A stretch of DNA of 64,000 nucleotides, taken from positions 1-64,000 of the forward strand of contig JACQAM010000025.1 of the NCBI GenBank assembly GCA_016194975.1, given 5' to 3'. Within the stretch, counting starts at the first letter, position 1. Each line of letters begins with the position of its first letter. Under the pieces are notes generated by a model, which did not search any database, was not told the origin of the DNA, and saw nothing but the letters and a program-made list of their open reading frames with translations. Source of the stretch: Bacteroidota bacterium. Lineage in GTDB: Bacteria > Bacteroidota > Bacteroidia > Palsa-965. Made by a program: the position numbers and the translations under genes. Shown piece after piece: positions 56,294 through 63,475 of the stretch.

Positions 56294-57409
56294 TCAGAAA
56301 ATTTTCGCGATCAGTTTTTCCGCATTCTTCTTATTGGAGAAATTTTCCCCGAGAATATTTTTCCGCAACAGAATTTCATCTGCATCAAAATTCTTTGCGA
56401 ATAATTCGTTGAGTCGCGCGCGCATAGCCAATGCAGTTTCTCCAATGACGCATATCTTTTCGAGGCCGGTGTTGGCGATCATCGGTGAATTCACGAGGCA
56501 ATGACGTCCGCGGAAAAGCGCGGCAAGCAATTTTAGTTTTATGCCGGTGGCCTGGAACGTAGGCAGTACATTCACCTGTGCCTCGCTGATGAGCGCATCG
56601 ATCTCTGCGGTAGAAATATTCGCAAGCAGGCGGATATTTTTTTTTCCGCTCACTGCTTTTTTCAATTGTGCGGTTGGATTATTCCCGGCGATAATGAGTT
56701 CAAAAGGAAGAAAAGAAAAAACTTCATTCACTAAAAAACGCGCCGCAAGATCGTTCTCCCCTACTTCAAGATTGCCGTGGTACAGCGCAAAATTTCCCGA
56801 TCCTGATTTTATTTCCACTTTTTCATTCGGGTGAAACGCCATTACATGTTCCACATTTTTGTACCGCGATGACAATTGTTCCGCATCAGCCGGCGAGATC
56901 GCAAAGATGCCATTGGCGAGCGAAAGTTTTTTCTCAAATCGTTCCAGCTTTTTCGCTTCACTGTTGAAATAAAAACGCCGCGAGAATTTTTTCTCCACGG
57001 CAGCGAGTGAACGGTAATAATCGTGTTCGATATTGTGCGTACGGACAAATTTTTTTTTCGCTGAAAGTTCCGGTGCACCAAGAAATGTACAAGTGTGTAA
57101 TCCTTCGAAAAAAACAGGAAGATCATTGGACGAAATTTTCTGCAGCAATTCATCCGATCTTCTCGAAGCGATGATGAAAGGATCGCGTGAGAAAAAAAGT
57201 GCGCTGCTCATATTGCGATCATAATAATTCACACTCGCGCAGAGTTCATCTAATTTTTCCGAATGCACTCTCCCGTATGCGTAGGCGTGCAGGTGAACAT
57301 TCACCCCGGCTTCCTTCAGCGATTTGATTTTATAATAAACATCAATCACTCCGCCATAATCGGGTGGAAAGGGAACGTCGAATGAAACGATATGCAGAGA
57401 GCGGGGCAC
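56294..57409 (-). CDS. Glycosyltransferase, GT4-like
   Basis: A 371-residue protein with a GT-B fold. The N-terminal half starts LHIVSFDVPFPPDYGGVIDV, typical of GT4 enzymes (the first strand and glycine loop), followed by KFVRTHNIEHDYYRSLA. The C-terminal half has EVGENDLAARFLVNEVFSFL, LIIAGNNPTA and LISEAQVNVLPTFQATGIKLK, close to the sugar-nucleotide site motif; the usual E-x7-E is partly degraded. It should transfer a sugar to an envelope glycan or lipid, donor unknown. It lies downstream of another GT4 gene on the same strand, but they are separated by a repeat and a promoter, so they may not be one operon. Confidence 0.82.
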   Translation of the reverse strand: MPRSLHIVSFDVPFPPDYGGVIDVYYKIKSLKEAGVNVHLHAYAYGRVHSEKLDELCASVNYYDRNMSSALFFSRDPFIIASRRSDELLQKISSNDLPVFFEGLHTCTFLGAPELSAKKKFVRTHNIEHDYYRSLAAVEKKFSRRFYFNSEAKKLERFEKKLSLANGIFAISPADAEQLSSRYKNVEHVMAFHPNEKVEIKSGSGNFALYHGNLEVGENDLAARFLVNEVFSFLPFELIIAGNNPTAQLKKAVSGKKNIRLLANISTAEIDALISEAQVNVLPTFQATGIKLKLLAALFRGRHCLVNSPMIANTGLEKICVIGETALAMRARLNELFAKNFDADEILLRKNILGENFSNKKNAEKLIAKIF

Positions 57410-57461
57410 GCGGGTGGATTACAGATCTTTTGGAATACAGATTATGGATTAGAATCGGGCA

Positions 57462-57469
57462 CAAAGATA
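57462..57469 (-). promoter_or_regulatory. -7 box upstream of the first glycosyltransferase
   Basis: TATCTTTG on the minus strand matches TAnnTTTG and implies a leader of about 45 bp. It lies between the left repeat arm and the mobile element. Confidence 0.5.
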
Positions 57470-57506
57470 CTAATTCAATATTGCAGCATCGATTTAACAT
57501 GCAATG

Positions 57507-57686
57507 GGTAGTGTATCAGTTTGAAATTTTTGATATTTCTTTGATCCTTTGTGACTTTGTGGCCTCGTAAGTATTTTCCATGTAAAAATTGTTTTGTTAT
57601 CAATGAAATTTCGCGATACCACAAAGACACAAGGACACTAAGTTTCAAACTGAAAATATTGTCAAAATCCAAACTGATACACTACC
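57507..57686. mobile_element. MITE-like element, copy C (180 bp, diverged interior)
   Basis: Begins GGTAGTGTATCAGTTTG and ends CAAACTGATACACTACC, perfect inverted ends of 17 bp, flanked by ATGCAATG (57499-57506) and ATGCTATG (57687-57694), a direct repeat with one mismatch. The interior differs from copies A and B, but again has 8-bp-phased units (CACAAAGA, CACAAGGA) and two facing arms. No reading frame. Confidence 0.88.
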
Positions 57687-57732
57687 ATGCTATGATCTGT
57701 AATCTGTATTCCGATGATCCGTAATCTTCCCT

Positions 57733-58842
57733 CTACAGGGAATTCATCACCTCAACCAAAATCCTCTTCTCATTTTCCCAGTTGAGTTTTTGCGCCGCGT
57801 TCACTGCATTCGTTTTCCATTGCGGATATTCCGGACTTGAAAGCATTCCATTGATCGTTCCGGCAATTTCCAGCGGATCGTGCGAGGCGCAGATCTTCCC
57901 GACATTGAAATCGGTGATTATTTTTTTTACTTCGATAAGATCGGAAGCGAGCACCGGAATTCCGGCGTGGATGTAATCGAAAATTTTATTCGGCAGCGAC
58001 AATCTATAATTGATGTTCGTGTCTTTGTCAATGGTCACACCGACATCAGCGAGTTTTGTCCACGAGCGGAGTTCATGCGGAGGAAGTTTACCGGTGAAAA
58101 TTATTTTTCCATCGAGATGTTCCTGCGATGCTCGTTCTTTCAGATGCGCGATCACATCTCCTCCACCGATGATCAGCAGCACAGCATCGTTCACAAACTG
58201 CATCGCATCTACCAATTCTTCCGCGCCGCGGTCCACATTTATTCCGGCTCCCTGTAACAGAATTATTTTTTTGTCATCCGGTAAATGAACTTCCCTGCGC
58301 GTGAGTGTACGCGATTGATTCACCAGCGGTGGTATGTTACGCATCACACGCGGGCGAACGCCGTATTCTTTTGCATACCAATCTGCAATGGATTCATTCA
58401 CAGTGAAAACATTTTTGAGTTTCGGAAAAATCCGGCGCTCCCATTTCTTCCAGATCTTCTGTTTGAATTTCCTGTTCACGAGTTCCGGCACTTCTGTAAA
58501 AATTTCGTGCGTGTCGTATATCAGCGTTTTTTTTCTCCATTTGGAAATAAGATAATTCGGGTAGAGCGTATCAAGGTCATTGGAGAAATAAATATCCGCT
58601 TTGTGATTGAGCAGGAAAAAGAAAAGCCGGAATTGAAAAGTGAGATAGAACATCACGCCTTTTTCGAAAACAAGATTCATGCGGTGAACTTTGTAATCGC
58701 GCGCAGGCATCGTGAGCGAATCGTGTTTGTGTCTTCCGACGAGCAGCACTTCAAATCCCATTTCGTGCAGCGTGGTACATGTGCGGTGAACACGCTGATC
58801 GGTTACCAGGTCGTTGATTACGGAGACAATTACTCTTTTCAT
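57733..58842 (-). CDS. Glycosyltransferase, GT4 family
   Basis: A 369-residue protein with a GT-B fold. Visible: RVIVSVINDLVTDQRVHRTC, IYFSNDLDTLYPNYLISKWR, TLIYDTHEIFTEVPELV, VFTVNESIADWYAKEYGV, then in the C-terminal half KIILLQGAGINVDRGAEELV, IIFTGKLPPHELRSW and the nucleotide-binding LPNKIFDYIHAGIPVLASDL. The last matches the GT4 site with a conserved acidic residue nearby. It should add a sugar to an envelope polymer; donor and acceptor unknown. Two ATG codons (58845 and 58842) are possible; the second is used. It is divergent from murB. Confidence 0.88.
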   Translation of the reverse strand: MKRVIVSVINDLVTDQRVHRTCTTLHEMGFEVLLVGRHKHDSLTMPARDYKVHRMNLVFEKGVMFYLTFQFRLFFFLLNHKADIYFSNDLDTLYPNYLISKWRKKTLIYDTHEIFTEVPELVNRKFKQKIWKKWERRIFPKLKNVFTVNESIADWYAKEYGVRPRVMRNIPPLVNQSRTLTRREVHLPDDKKIILLQGAGINVDRGAEELVDAMQFVNDAVLLIIGGGDVIAHLKERASQEHLDGKIIFTGKLPPHELRSWTKLADVGVTIDKDTNINYRLSLPNKIFDYIHAGIPVLASDLIEVKKIITDFNVGKICASHDPLEIAGTINGMLSSPEYPQWKTNAVNAAQKLNWENEKRILVEVMNSL

Positions 58843-58879
58843 CATAAATAACGACACGAAGATACGATGACCTTTGAGC

Positions 58880-58975
58880 CATTTACAATTTACGATTTAC
58901 AAATTACAATTTGTCATCAGGGGAATGTTGAGAATTCCAGTCAATTGTACATTGTAAATCGTAAATCGTACATAC
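58880..58975. repeat. ATTTACA/ATTTACG heptad palindrome between the glycosyltransferase and murB
   Basis: Left arm: ATTTACAATTTACGATTTAC with further heptads (58881-58913). Right arm: GTACATTGTAAATCGTAAAT with CGTAC (58945-58975), an imperfect reverse complement at the same 7-bp phase. The -7 box for murB overlaps its right edge. Related to the element at 48596-48710. Confidence 0.75.
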
Positions 58976-58980
58976 TTTTG
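58973..58980 (+). promoter_or_regulatory. -7 box at the murB start
   Basis: TACTTTTG matches TAnnTTTG and ends 4 bp before the GTG start at 58985. The transcript would be almost leaderless. It overlaps the right end of the heptad palindrome. Confidence 0.5.
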
Positions 58981-58984
58981 AATT

Positions 58985-59998
58985 GTGACTATTCTTGAAA
59001 ATTATTCCATCCGTTCACTGAATACTTTCGGAATGAATGTAACTGCGCGATGGTTTGCAGAAGTGAGAACGCATGAAGATCTTTCTGAATTGTGTGAGCT
59101 TGCAGAAAAAAAGAATTCGGCGAAATTCATCCTCGGCGGTGGAAGCAATATTCTTTTCACGAAAGATGTGGATGCACTGGTAATGAAAAATGACATTCAC
59201 GGAATTTCGGTGGTGAGTGAAAATGAAAATGAAGTGGTCGTGAAAGCAGGTGCAGGAGAAGTATGGCACGATCTCGTACTCTTCAGTATTAAAAATAATT
59301 TCGGCGGCGTGGAAAATCTTTCGCTCATTCCCGGGAGCGTGGGCGCGGGCCCCATGCAGAACATAGGCGCGTACGGGGTGGAACTTAAAAATGTTTTTCA
59401 TTCGCTCGAAGCTTTTCATCTTCGTGATAAAGTGGTAAAAACTTTTTCCGCTGATGAATGTAAATTCGGTTACCGCGAAAGTGTTTTTAAACATGAACTG
59501 AAAGACCACTTCTTCATTTCTTCCGTCACATTATGCCTCTCGAAAAAACCGAAGTTCAATATCACTTACGGCGCCCTGGAAAAAGAGCTGGAAAAAATGG
59601 GCGTAAAAGAATTATCGATAGCTGCAATTTCGCAGGCAGTGATCAATATCCGCACCAGCAAATTGCCCGATCCGAAAGTCATTGGCAACGCAGGAAGTTT
59701 TTTCAAGAACCCGGTTGTAAGTGCAGAGAAACATGCTCAACTGAAAAAAGATTTTCCTGAAATTATTTCTTACGCGAATGGAAATGATTTCAAACTCGCC
59801 GCCGGCTGGCTCATCGAACAATGCGGATGGAAAGGAAAACGTTTTGGTGATGCCGGCGTACATAAAGACCAGGCGCTGGTGCTCGTGAATTATGCGAATG
59901 CGAAAGGAAAAGAAATTTTTGATCTGTCGACGGAGATACTGAAAAGTGTGAAAGAGAAATTTGGAGTTGAATTGGAGAGGGAAGTGAATATTTTGTGA
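58985..59998 (+). CDS. murB: UDP-N-acetylmuramate dehydrogenase MurB
   Basis: A 337-residue FAD enzyme that reduces UDP-GlcNAc-enolpyruvate to UDP-MurNAc for cell-wall synthesis. Motifs: SLNTFGMNVTARWFAEV, AKFILGGGSNILFTKDVDAL, ENLSLIPGSVGAGPMQNIGAYGVEL in two parts, CKFGYRESVFK (catalytic region) and NAGSFFKNPVV, and near the end LIEQCGWKGKRFGDAGVHKDQ. The length matches the type I form. The start is GTG, consistent with the N-terminal motif position. The -7 box directly before it implies a very short leader. The stop is followed by a heptad repeat. Confidence 0.96.
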   Translation: MTILENYSIRSLNTFGMNVTARWFAEVRTHEDLSELCELAEKKNSAKFILGGGSNILFTKDVDALVMKNDIHGISVVSENENEVVVKAGAGEVWHDLVLFSIKNNFGGVENLSLIPGSVGAGPMQNIGAYGVELKNVFHSLEAFHLRDKVVKTFSADECKFGYRESVFKHELKDHFFISSVTLCLSKKPKFNITYGALEKELEKMGVKELSIAAISQAVINIRTSKLPDPKVIGNAGSFFKNPVVSAEKHAQLKKDFPEIISYANGNDFKLAAGWLIEQCGWKGKRFGDAGVHKDQALVLVNYANAKGKEIFDLSTEILKSVKEKFGVELEREVNIL

Positions 59999-60039
59999 GC
60001 AATGACCAATGGGTCAATTACCAATGTCCAGTTATTGCT

Positions 60040-60135
60040 TTGCGTGAGGGATTGCAGCAAGCTACCATGTAGCGCGGAAAGCCCGGTGCCGTCTTTTGTC
60101 AGACTGAGCCCGTCGAAGGGTGACAAAAGCGGCAC
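60040..60135. repeat. REP-like hairpin sequence after murB
   Basis: GTGCCGTCTTTTGTCA (60086-60101) pairs with TGACAAAAGCGGCAC (60121-60135) with one bulge. The loop holds GACTGAGCCCGTCGAAGGG. Upstream, GCGTGAGGGATTGCAGC and GCGCGGAAAGCCCGG lie at 60043-60085. I have seen similar sequences between genes in other Bacteroidota. No T run, so it is not a classical terminator. Confidence 0.6.
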
Positions 60136-60206
60136 ACGCCCAAGCAAAATCAGTCGCGGATTAGAACGCATTAACGCGGATTATTTCTGAAAAAATCGCG
60201 TCGCAA

Positions 60207-60911
60207 CTAAGCTCTGAATTTCTGAAGCTTTTCGATTACCCTATCTGAAACCACACGTTTGATCTTGTTCTCTTCAATAAGTTTGCACAGGTCTTTAGCG
60301 TAGATTTCAAAACCAATAATCTTATCAAGATCTTCATTCATCACTTTTCTTGCCAGTCCAATGTCATTCCAATCATATCGTCCGCTCGTATCTAACCAAA
60401 TATTTTTCGTGGTTTGATATACGTTTCCTTCCCAATCCATATCCGTAATTGTTTCTTCAATATAATTTTCGTCAATCCTTCTCTTTTCCACTTTTGATTT
60501 GCTTTTTGTGCCATCTCCTGAGTAACTATGTAGATAATAGACCTCATAATCTGGCTTTCTGAATTCTTTGCGACCTCCTAAACAATATGAATATTGAGAC
60601 GGTAGTTTGTCAGATTCTTCAGGAAATAGTAAGTCAAGTATGTCAAAGGTCACACCATTATTCGATAAATATGTTTTATCAATATCAAGTTCCCCAGTTG
60701 ACTTTTCCGGTAATTGGATTTTCAATTCTATCCAGAACCTAATTTCCTTTGCATTATTATGCTCAGAGGAACGAAAGATGATAACATAAGCATGAGTATT
60801 ATCAAATACTTTGTAGAAAGTTCTGCTCCCTTTTTTTTTGAATTTATTCTTTTTCAGAAGAGGAAAATAAAGCTCTTTCATTATCAGATCCTTCTCTTCT
60901 TTGAAATTCAT
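60207..60911 (-). CDS. DUF4304-like protein of unknown function
   Basis: A 234-residue protein. The start of the mature sequence, MKELYFPLLKKNKFKKKGSRTFYK, resembles the N-terminal helix and strand of DUF4304 proteins (short domain near mobile or toxin-immunity loci), followed by YVIIFRSSEHNNAKEIRFWI. The C-terminal half is helical with Lys-rich ends. The match is by pattern only. The DNA is clearly more AT-rich than its neighbours. The gene is enclosed by facing heptad arms (60001-60031 and 60978-61000), suggesting it was acquired by insertion. Start ATG 60911 is used; one three codons upstream is possible. Confidence 0.6.
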   Translation of the reverse strand: MNFKEEKDLIMKELYFPLLKKNKFKKKGSRTFYKVFDNTHAYVIIFRSSEHNNAKEIRFWIELKIQLPEKSTGELDIDKTYLSNNGVTFDILDLLFPEESDKLPSQYSYCLGGRKEFRKPDYEVYYLHSYSGDGTKSKSKVEKRRIDENYIEETITDMDWEGNVYQTTKNIWLDTSGRYDWNDIGLARKVMNEDLDKIIGFEIYAKDLCKLIEENKIKRVVSDRVIEKLQKFRA

Positions 60912-60998
60912 GGAGAGCATTTTTTATTTAAACTATGGAATTATCCAATATTCCAATCAGCACATCTTATCATCTGCACATTGGTCATTGGAAATTGA

Positions 60999-62228
60999 TC
61001 ACTTAGAAATCTTCCCTACCTCTTCCCAAAACCCCGGATAGGATTTCTTCACCACTTCCGGATCCTCAATTTCAATTCCCGGAAATTTTATTCCGAGCGG
61101 CGCGAACGACATGGCCATGCGGTGATCTTCGTAAGTAGAAATTTTTATTTTAGGATCTACTTTTCCGTCGAATGTTTTTATCTCCAGCATTCCTCTTCCC
61201 GGTTCTTCGCACTTCACTCCTGTTTTTTTCAATTCTGATTTGATCGCTTTGATTCGATCTGTTTCTTTTAAACGCAGCGTGTTCAGTCCGCACATAAGTG
61301 TTGGAATTTTCAACGCCGCTGCAGTTACTGCAACGGTTTGAACAATATCGGGCGAATCTTCGAAGTCAAATGCAAATGCATTCGGCCGATAACCGTTCTT
61401 CGTTAAGCGAACTCCTTTTTCTGTGAACGTTGTGCTGACTCCGAAAAAAGGGAACAGCAATGCGCAAACAGAGTCGGCCTGCAAACTATCTTCCTTTAAT
61501 CCCGGAAGAAAAATATCTGCTTCATCGGCAAGCGCGGCCATGCTGTACCAATAAGAAGCAGCGCTCCAGTCGGCTTCCACCTCAAATTGTTTTTCCGGAT
61601 CATCGATCACGTAATGCTGGTTACTTACCACGAGAGAATTTCCATCCCATATCGGATAAATATGAAAACGTTCCATGATGCGGATCGTCATTTCAATGTA
61701 AGGGCGCGAAACAATATTTCCTTTGAAATGAATGACGAGTCCCTTGTGCATGGTAGGCGCGATCATGAGCAATGCAGAAATGAACTGGCTGCTCACACTT
61801 CCATCCACTTCTATTTCTCCGCCATTCAAAGGCCCGCCAAAAATTTTCAGTGGCGGAAATCCTTCTTTCTCGGGAAATTCAATATCTGCGCCGAGTTGTT
61901 CGAGTGCATGCACAAGAATTCCGATGGGGCGATCTTTCATGCGCGCGGTTCCGGTGAGATTGAAAACTCCCGGAATAGCGGAGAGATAAGCGGAGAGAAA
62001 ACGCATCGTTGTTCCTGCAGCACCTACATCGTACGTATTTCCGTCTTTATGATCTTTCAGTTCAAGAATTATTCTTCCCAATGAAACGGTGTCTTCCGCA
62101 TCTGAAATTTCCGGTATCCAATATTCTGTTCCGGTGATTGCGCGAATGATGAGAAGACGATTGCATTCGCTTTTCGAGAGTGGAAGTTTCACTTCTCCTT
62201 TGAGTTTCCTGGAAATGTTAAGCTTCAT
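60999..62228 (-). CDS. aroA: 3-phosphoshikimate 1-carboxyvinyltransferase (EPSP synthase)
   Basis: A 409-residue shikimate-pathway enzyme joining shikimate-3-phosphate and phosphoenolpyruvate. Motifs: LPLSKSECNRLLIIRAI (where many have LPGSKS), VGAAGTTMRFLSAYLS, RMKDRPIGILVHALEQLG, GSVSSQFISALLM, LRLKETDRIKAIKSEL, and TYEDHRMAMSFAPLG. The length is within the family range. It starts 8 bp downstream of aroB on the same strand, so they are one operon. The TGA stop lies inside a heptad arm. Confidence 0.95.
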   Translation of the reverse strand: MKLNISRKLKGEVKLPLSKSECNRLLIIRAITGTEYWIPEISDAEDTVSLGRIILELKDHKDGNTYDVGAAGTTMRFLSAYLSAIPGVFNLTGTARMKDRPIGILVHALEQLGADIEFPEKEGFPPLKIFGGPLNGGEIEVDGSVSSQFISALLMIAPTMHKGLVIHFKGNIVSRPYIEMTIRIMERFHIYPIWDGNSLVVSNQHYVIDDPEKQFEVEADWSAASYWYSMAALADEADIFLPGLKEDSLQADSVCALLFPFFGVSTTFTEKGVRLTKNGYRPNAFAFDFEDSPDIVQTVAVTAAALKIPTLMCGLNTLRLKETDRIKAIKSELKKTGVKCEEPGRGMLEIKTFDGKVDPKIKISTYEDHRMAMSFAPLGIKFPGIEIEDPEVVKKSYPGFWEEVGKISK

Positions 62229-62236
62229 ACCTGTTT

Positions 62237-63334
62237 TCAGTTTCGGGAATGAGTGGCGGTAAAACGATAATAGTTGAGCGCTTCCATGATATCGGCAGCG
62301 GGAATTTTTTTGTTGATCACCGGCTGGCCGATATTTTTTATCAATGAAAAACTGATCTCCCCTTTTTCATTTTTTTTATCATGACGCATCAGTTCGATCA
62401 CGCGGTTGTTCGCCACATCATCGAGATCAATCATTTCATAGTGTTGAAGAATGTTGGTTGTGATCTCCTCCAGTTCTTCGTCGCTCATGCCGCAATATTC
62501 TTTCGAGAGCCACGCTTCACAGATCATTCCCATAGCAACTGCTTCGCCATGCAGAACGGAAGTCTGTGCGCGCTCGAGAAAATAACTTTCAATGGCGTGG
62601 CCAATGGTGTGGCCGAAGTTGAGCGCCTTGCGTGCGCCCTGTTCGCGCGGATCCTGTTCAACAAAACTGAGTTTAATGCGGATGGAACGCGTAATGAGTT
62701 CTTCCCAATGAGAAGCATCCCCGGGATTCGCAGTCTTCAGAAATTCCCAATACGTTTTATCGGCAATGAGTCCGTGCTTGAGCGCTTCTGCAAACCCGGC
62801 GAGCATTTCTCTTTTCGGAAGTGTGCGAAGGAAACCTGGAAAAATAAAAAGTTCGCGGGGATCATAAAAAAATCCAATCTCGTTTTTGAGTCCGTCGAGA
62901 TCAACGCCTGTTTTTCCACCTGCAGATGCATCAATCATGGCGAGCAATGTAGTAGGGACATTCACGAATGAAATTCCTCTTTTGAAAGCTGCAGCAATGA
63001 ATCCGCCTATGTCAGTGATCACCCCACCGCCGAGATTGATGAGTAATGATTTTCTGTTGGCGCGGAGTTCGCCAAGTGCGCGCCACATATTCGTACACAC
63101 GTCGAGTGTTTTATTTTTTTCACCGCTTTCGAGTTCTATCACTTCCGCTTCACTGAGTTGTTTCACATTTGCGATGAGCACCGGAAGGCAATGCTGCAGG
63201 GTGTGTTCATCAACAAGAATGAAAATGGAAGAGAATTTATTTTTTTTCAGAAATGAGTTGAGCTGGTTGAGCGCAGAATCCCCGATGTGAATGGAATAGC
63301 CCGGAGTTGTAATGGTGTCGAACGGGGAGCTCAT
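62237..63334 (-). CDS. aroB: 3-dehydroquinate synthase
   Basis: A 365-residue NAD- and metal-dependent enzyme forming 3-dehydroquinate from DAHP. Motifs: NLGGGVITDIGGFIAAAFKRG, VPTTLLAMIDASAGGKTGVDL in two parts, EALKHGLIAD, KALNFGHTIGHAIES and HGEAVAMGM (the metal-binding His residues), and RHDKKNEKGEISF. ATG 63334 (MSSPFDTIT) is preferred to one three codons upstream because the family starts near here. First gene of the aroB-aroA operon. Divergent from the proline dehydrogenase gene, with a heptad repeat between. Confidence 0.95.
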   Translation of the reverse strand: MSSPFDTITTPGYSIHIGDSALNQLNSFLKKNKFSSIFILVDEHTLQHCLPVLIANVKQLSEAEVIELESGEKNKTLDVCTNMWRALGELRANRKSLLINLGGGVITDIGGFIAAAFKRGISFVNVPTTLLAMIDASAGGKTGVDLDGLKNEIGFFYDPRELFIFPGFLRTLPKREMLAGFAEALKHGLIADKTYWEFLKTANPGDASHWEELITRSIRIKLSFVEQDPREQGARKALNFGHTIGHAIESYFLERAQTSVLHGEAVAMGMICEAWLSKEYCGMSDEELEEITTNILQHYEMIDLDDVANNRVIELMRHDKKNEKGEISFSLIKNIGQPVINKKIPAADIMEALNYYRFTATHSRN

Positions 63335-63360
63335 AGTAAACAAAGATGCGAAAAACGAAG

Positions 63361-63451
63361 CAGTTTTCTGTTATCAGTTTTCTGTTGAGTACATGACATT
63401 GAACTGACAACTGAAAACTGAAAAGCGGCAACTGACAACTGACAACTGGTT
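63361..63451. repeat. Heptad repeat array between aroB and the proline dehydrogenase
   Basis: Ninety-one bases in strict 7-bp phase: units such as CAGTTTT, CTGTTAT, ACTGACA and ACTGAAA, thirteen in all. The left part (CAGTTTT) and the right part (ACTGAAA) are inverted relatives. It ends 2 bp before the -7 box. Confidence 0.85.
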
Positions 63452-63453
63452 GT

Positions 63454-63461
63454 TATCTTTG
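63454..63461 (+). promoter_or_regulatory. -7 box of the proline dehydrogenase gene
   Basis: TATCTTTG matches TAnnTTTG. The ATG at 63476 lies 14 bp downstream. Confidence 0.6.
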
Positions 63462-63475
63462 CTTCCGCTTTTTAC

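Larger units (their letters stand above)
57418..57729. repeat. GATTACA heptad palindrome, split by a small mobile element
   Basis: The left arm contains GGATTACAGATC and GGAATACAGATTATGG (57418-57450). The right arm contains GATCTGTAATCTGTATTCC and GATCCGTAATC (57695-57727), the reverse complement in part, with 7-bp units. The right arm ends 3 bp before the glycosyltransferase stop at 57733. A 180-bp element lies between. The gap of about 320 bp holds no gene. Confidence 0.65.
60001..60998. repeat. Facing heptad arms that enclose the REP-like sequence and the AT-rich gene
   Basis: At 60001-60031, CAATGACCAATGGGTCAATT and ACCAATGTCC follow murB; at 60978-61000, CACATTGGTCATTGGAAATT and GATC precede the aroA stop. 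The second is the reverse complement of part of the first (CCAATGACCAATG). Units are phased at about 7 bp. The pair looks like one palindrome between convergent murB and aroA, later opened by an insertion of about 950 bp. Confidence 0.6.
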
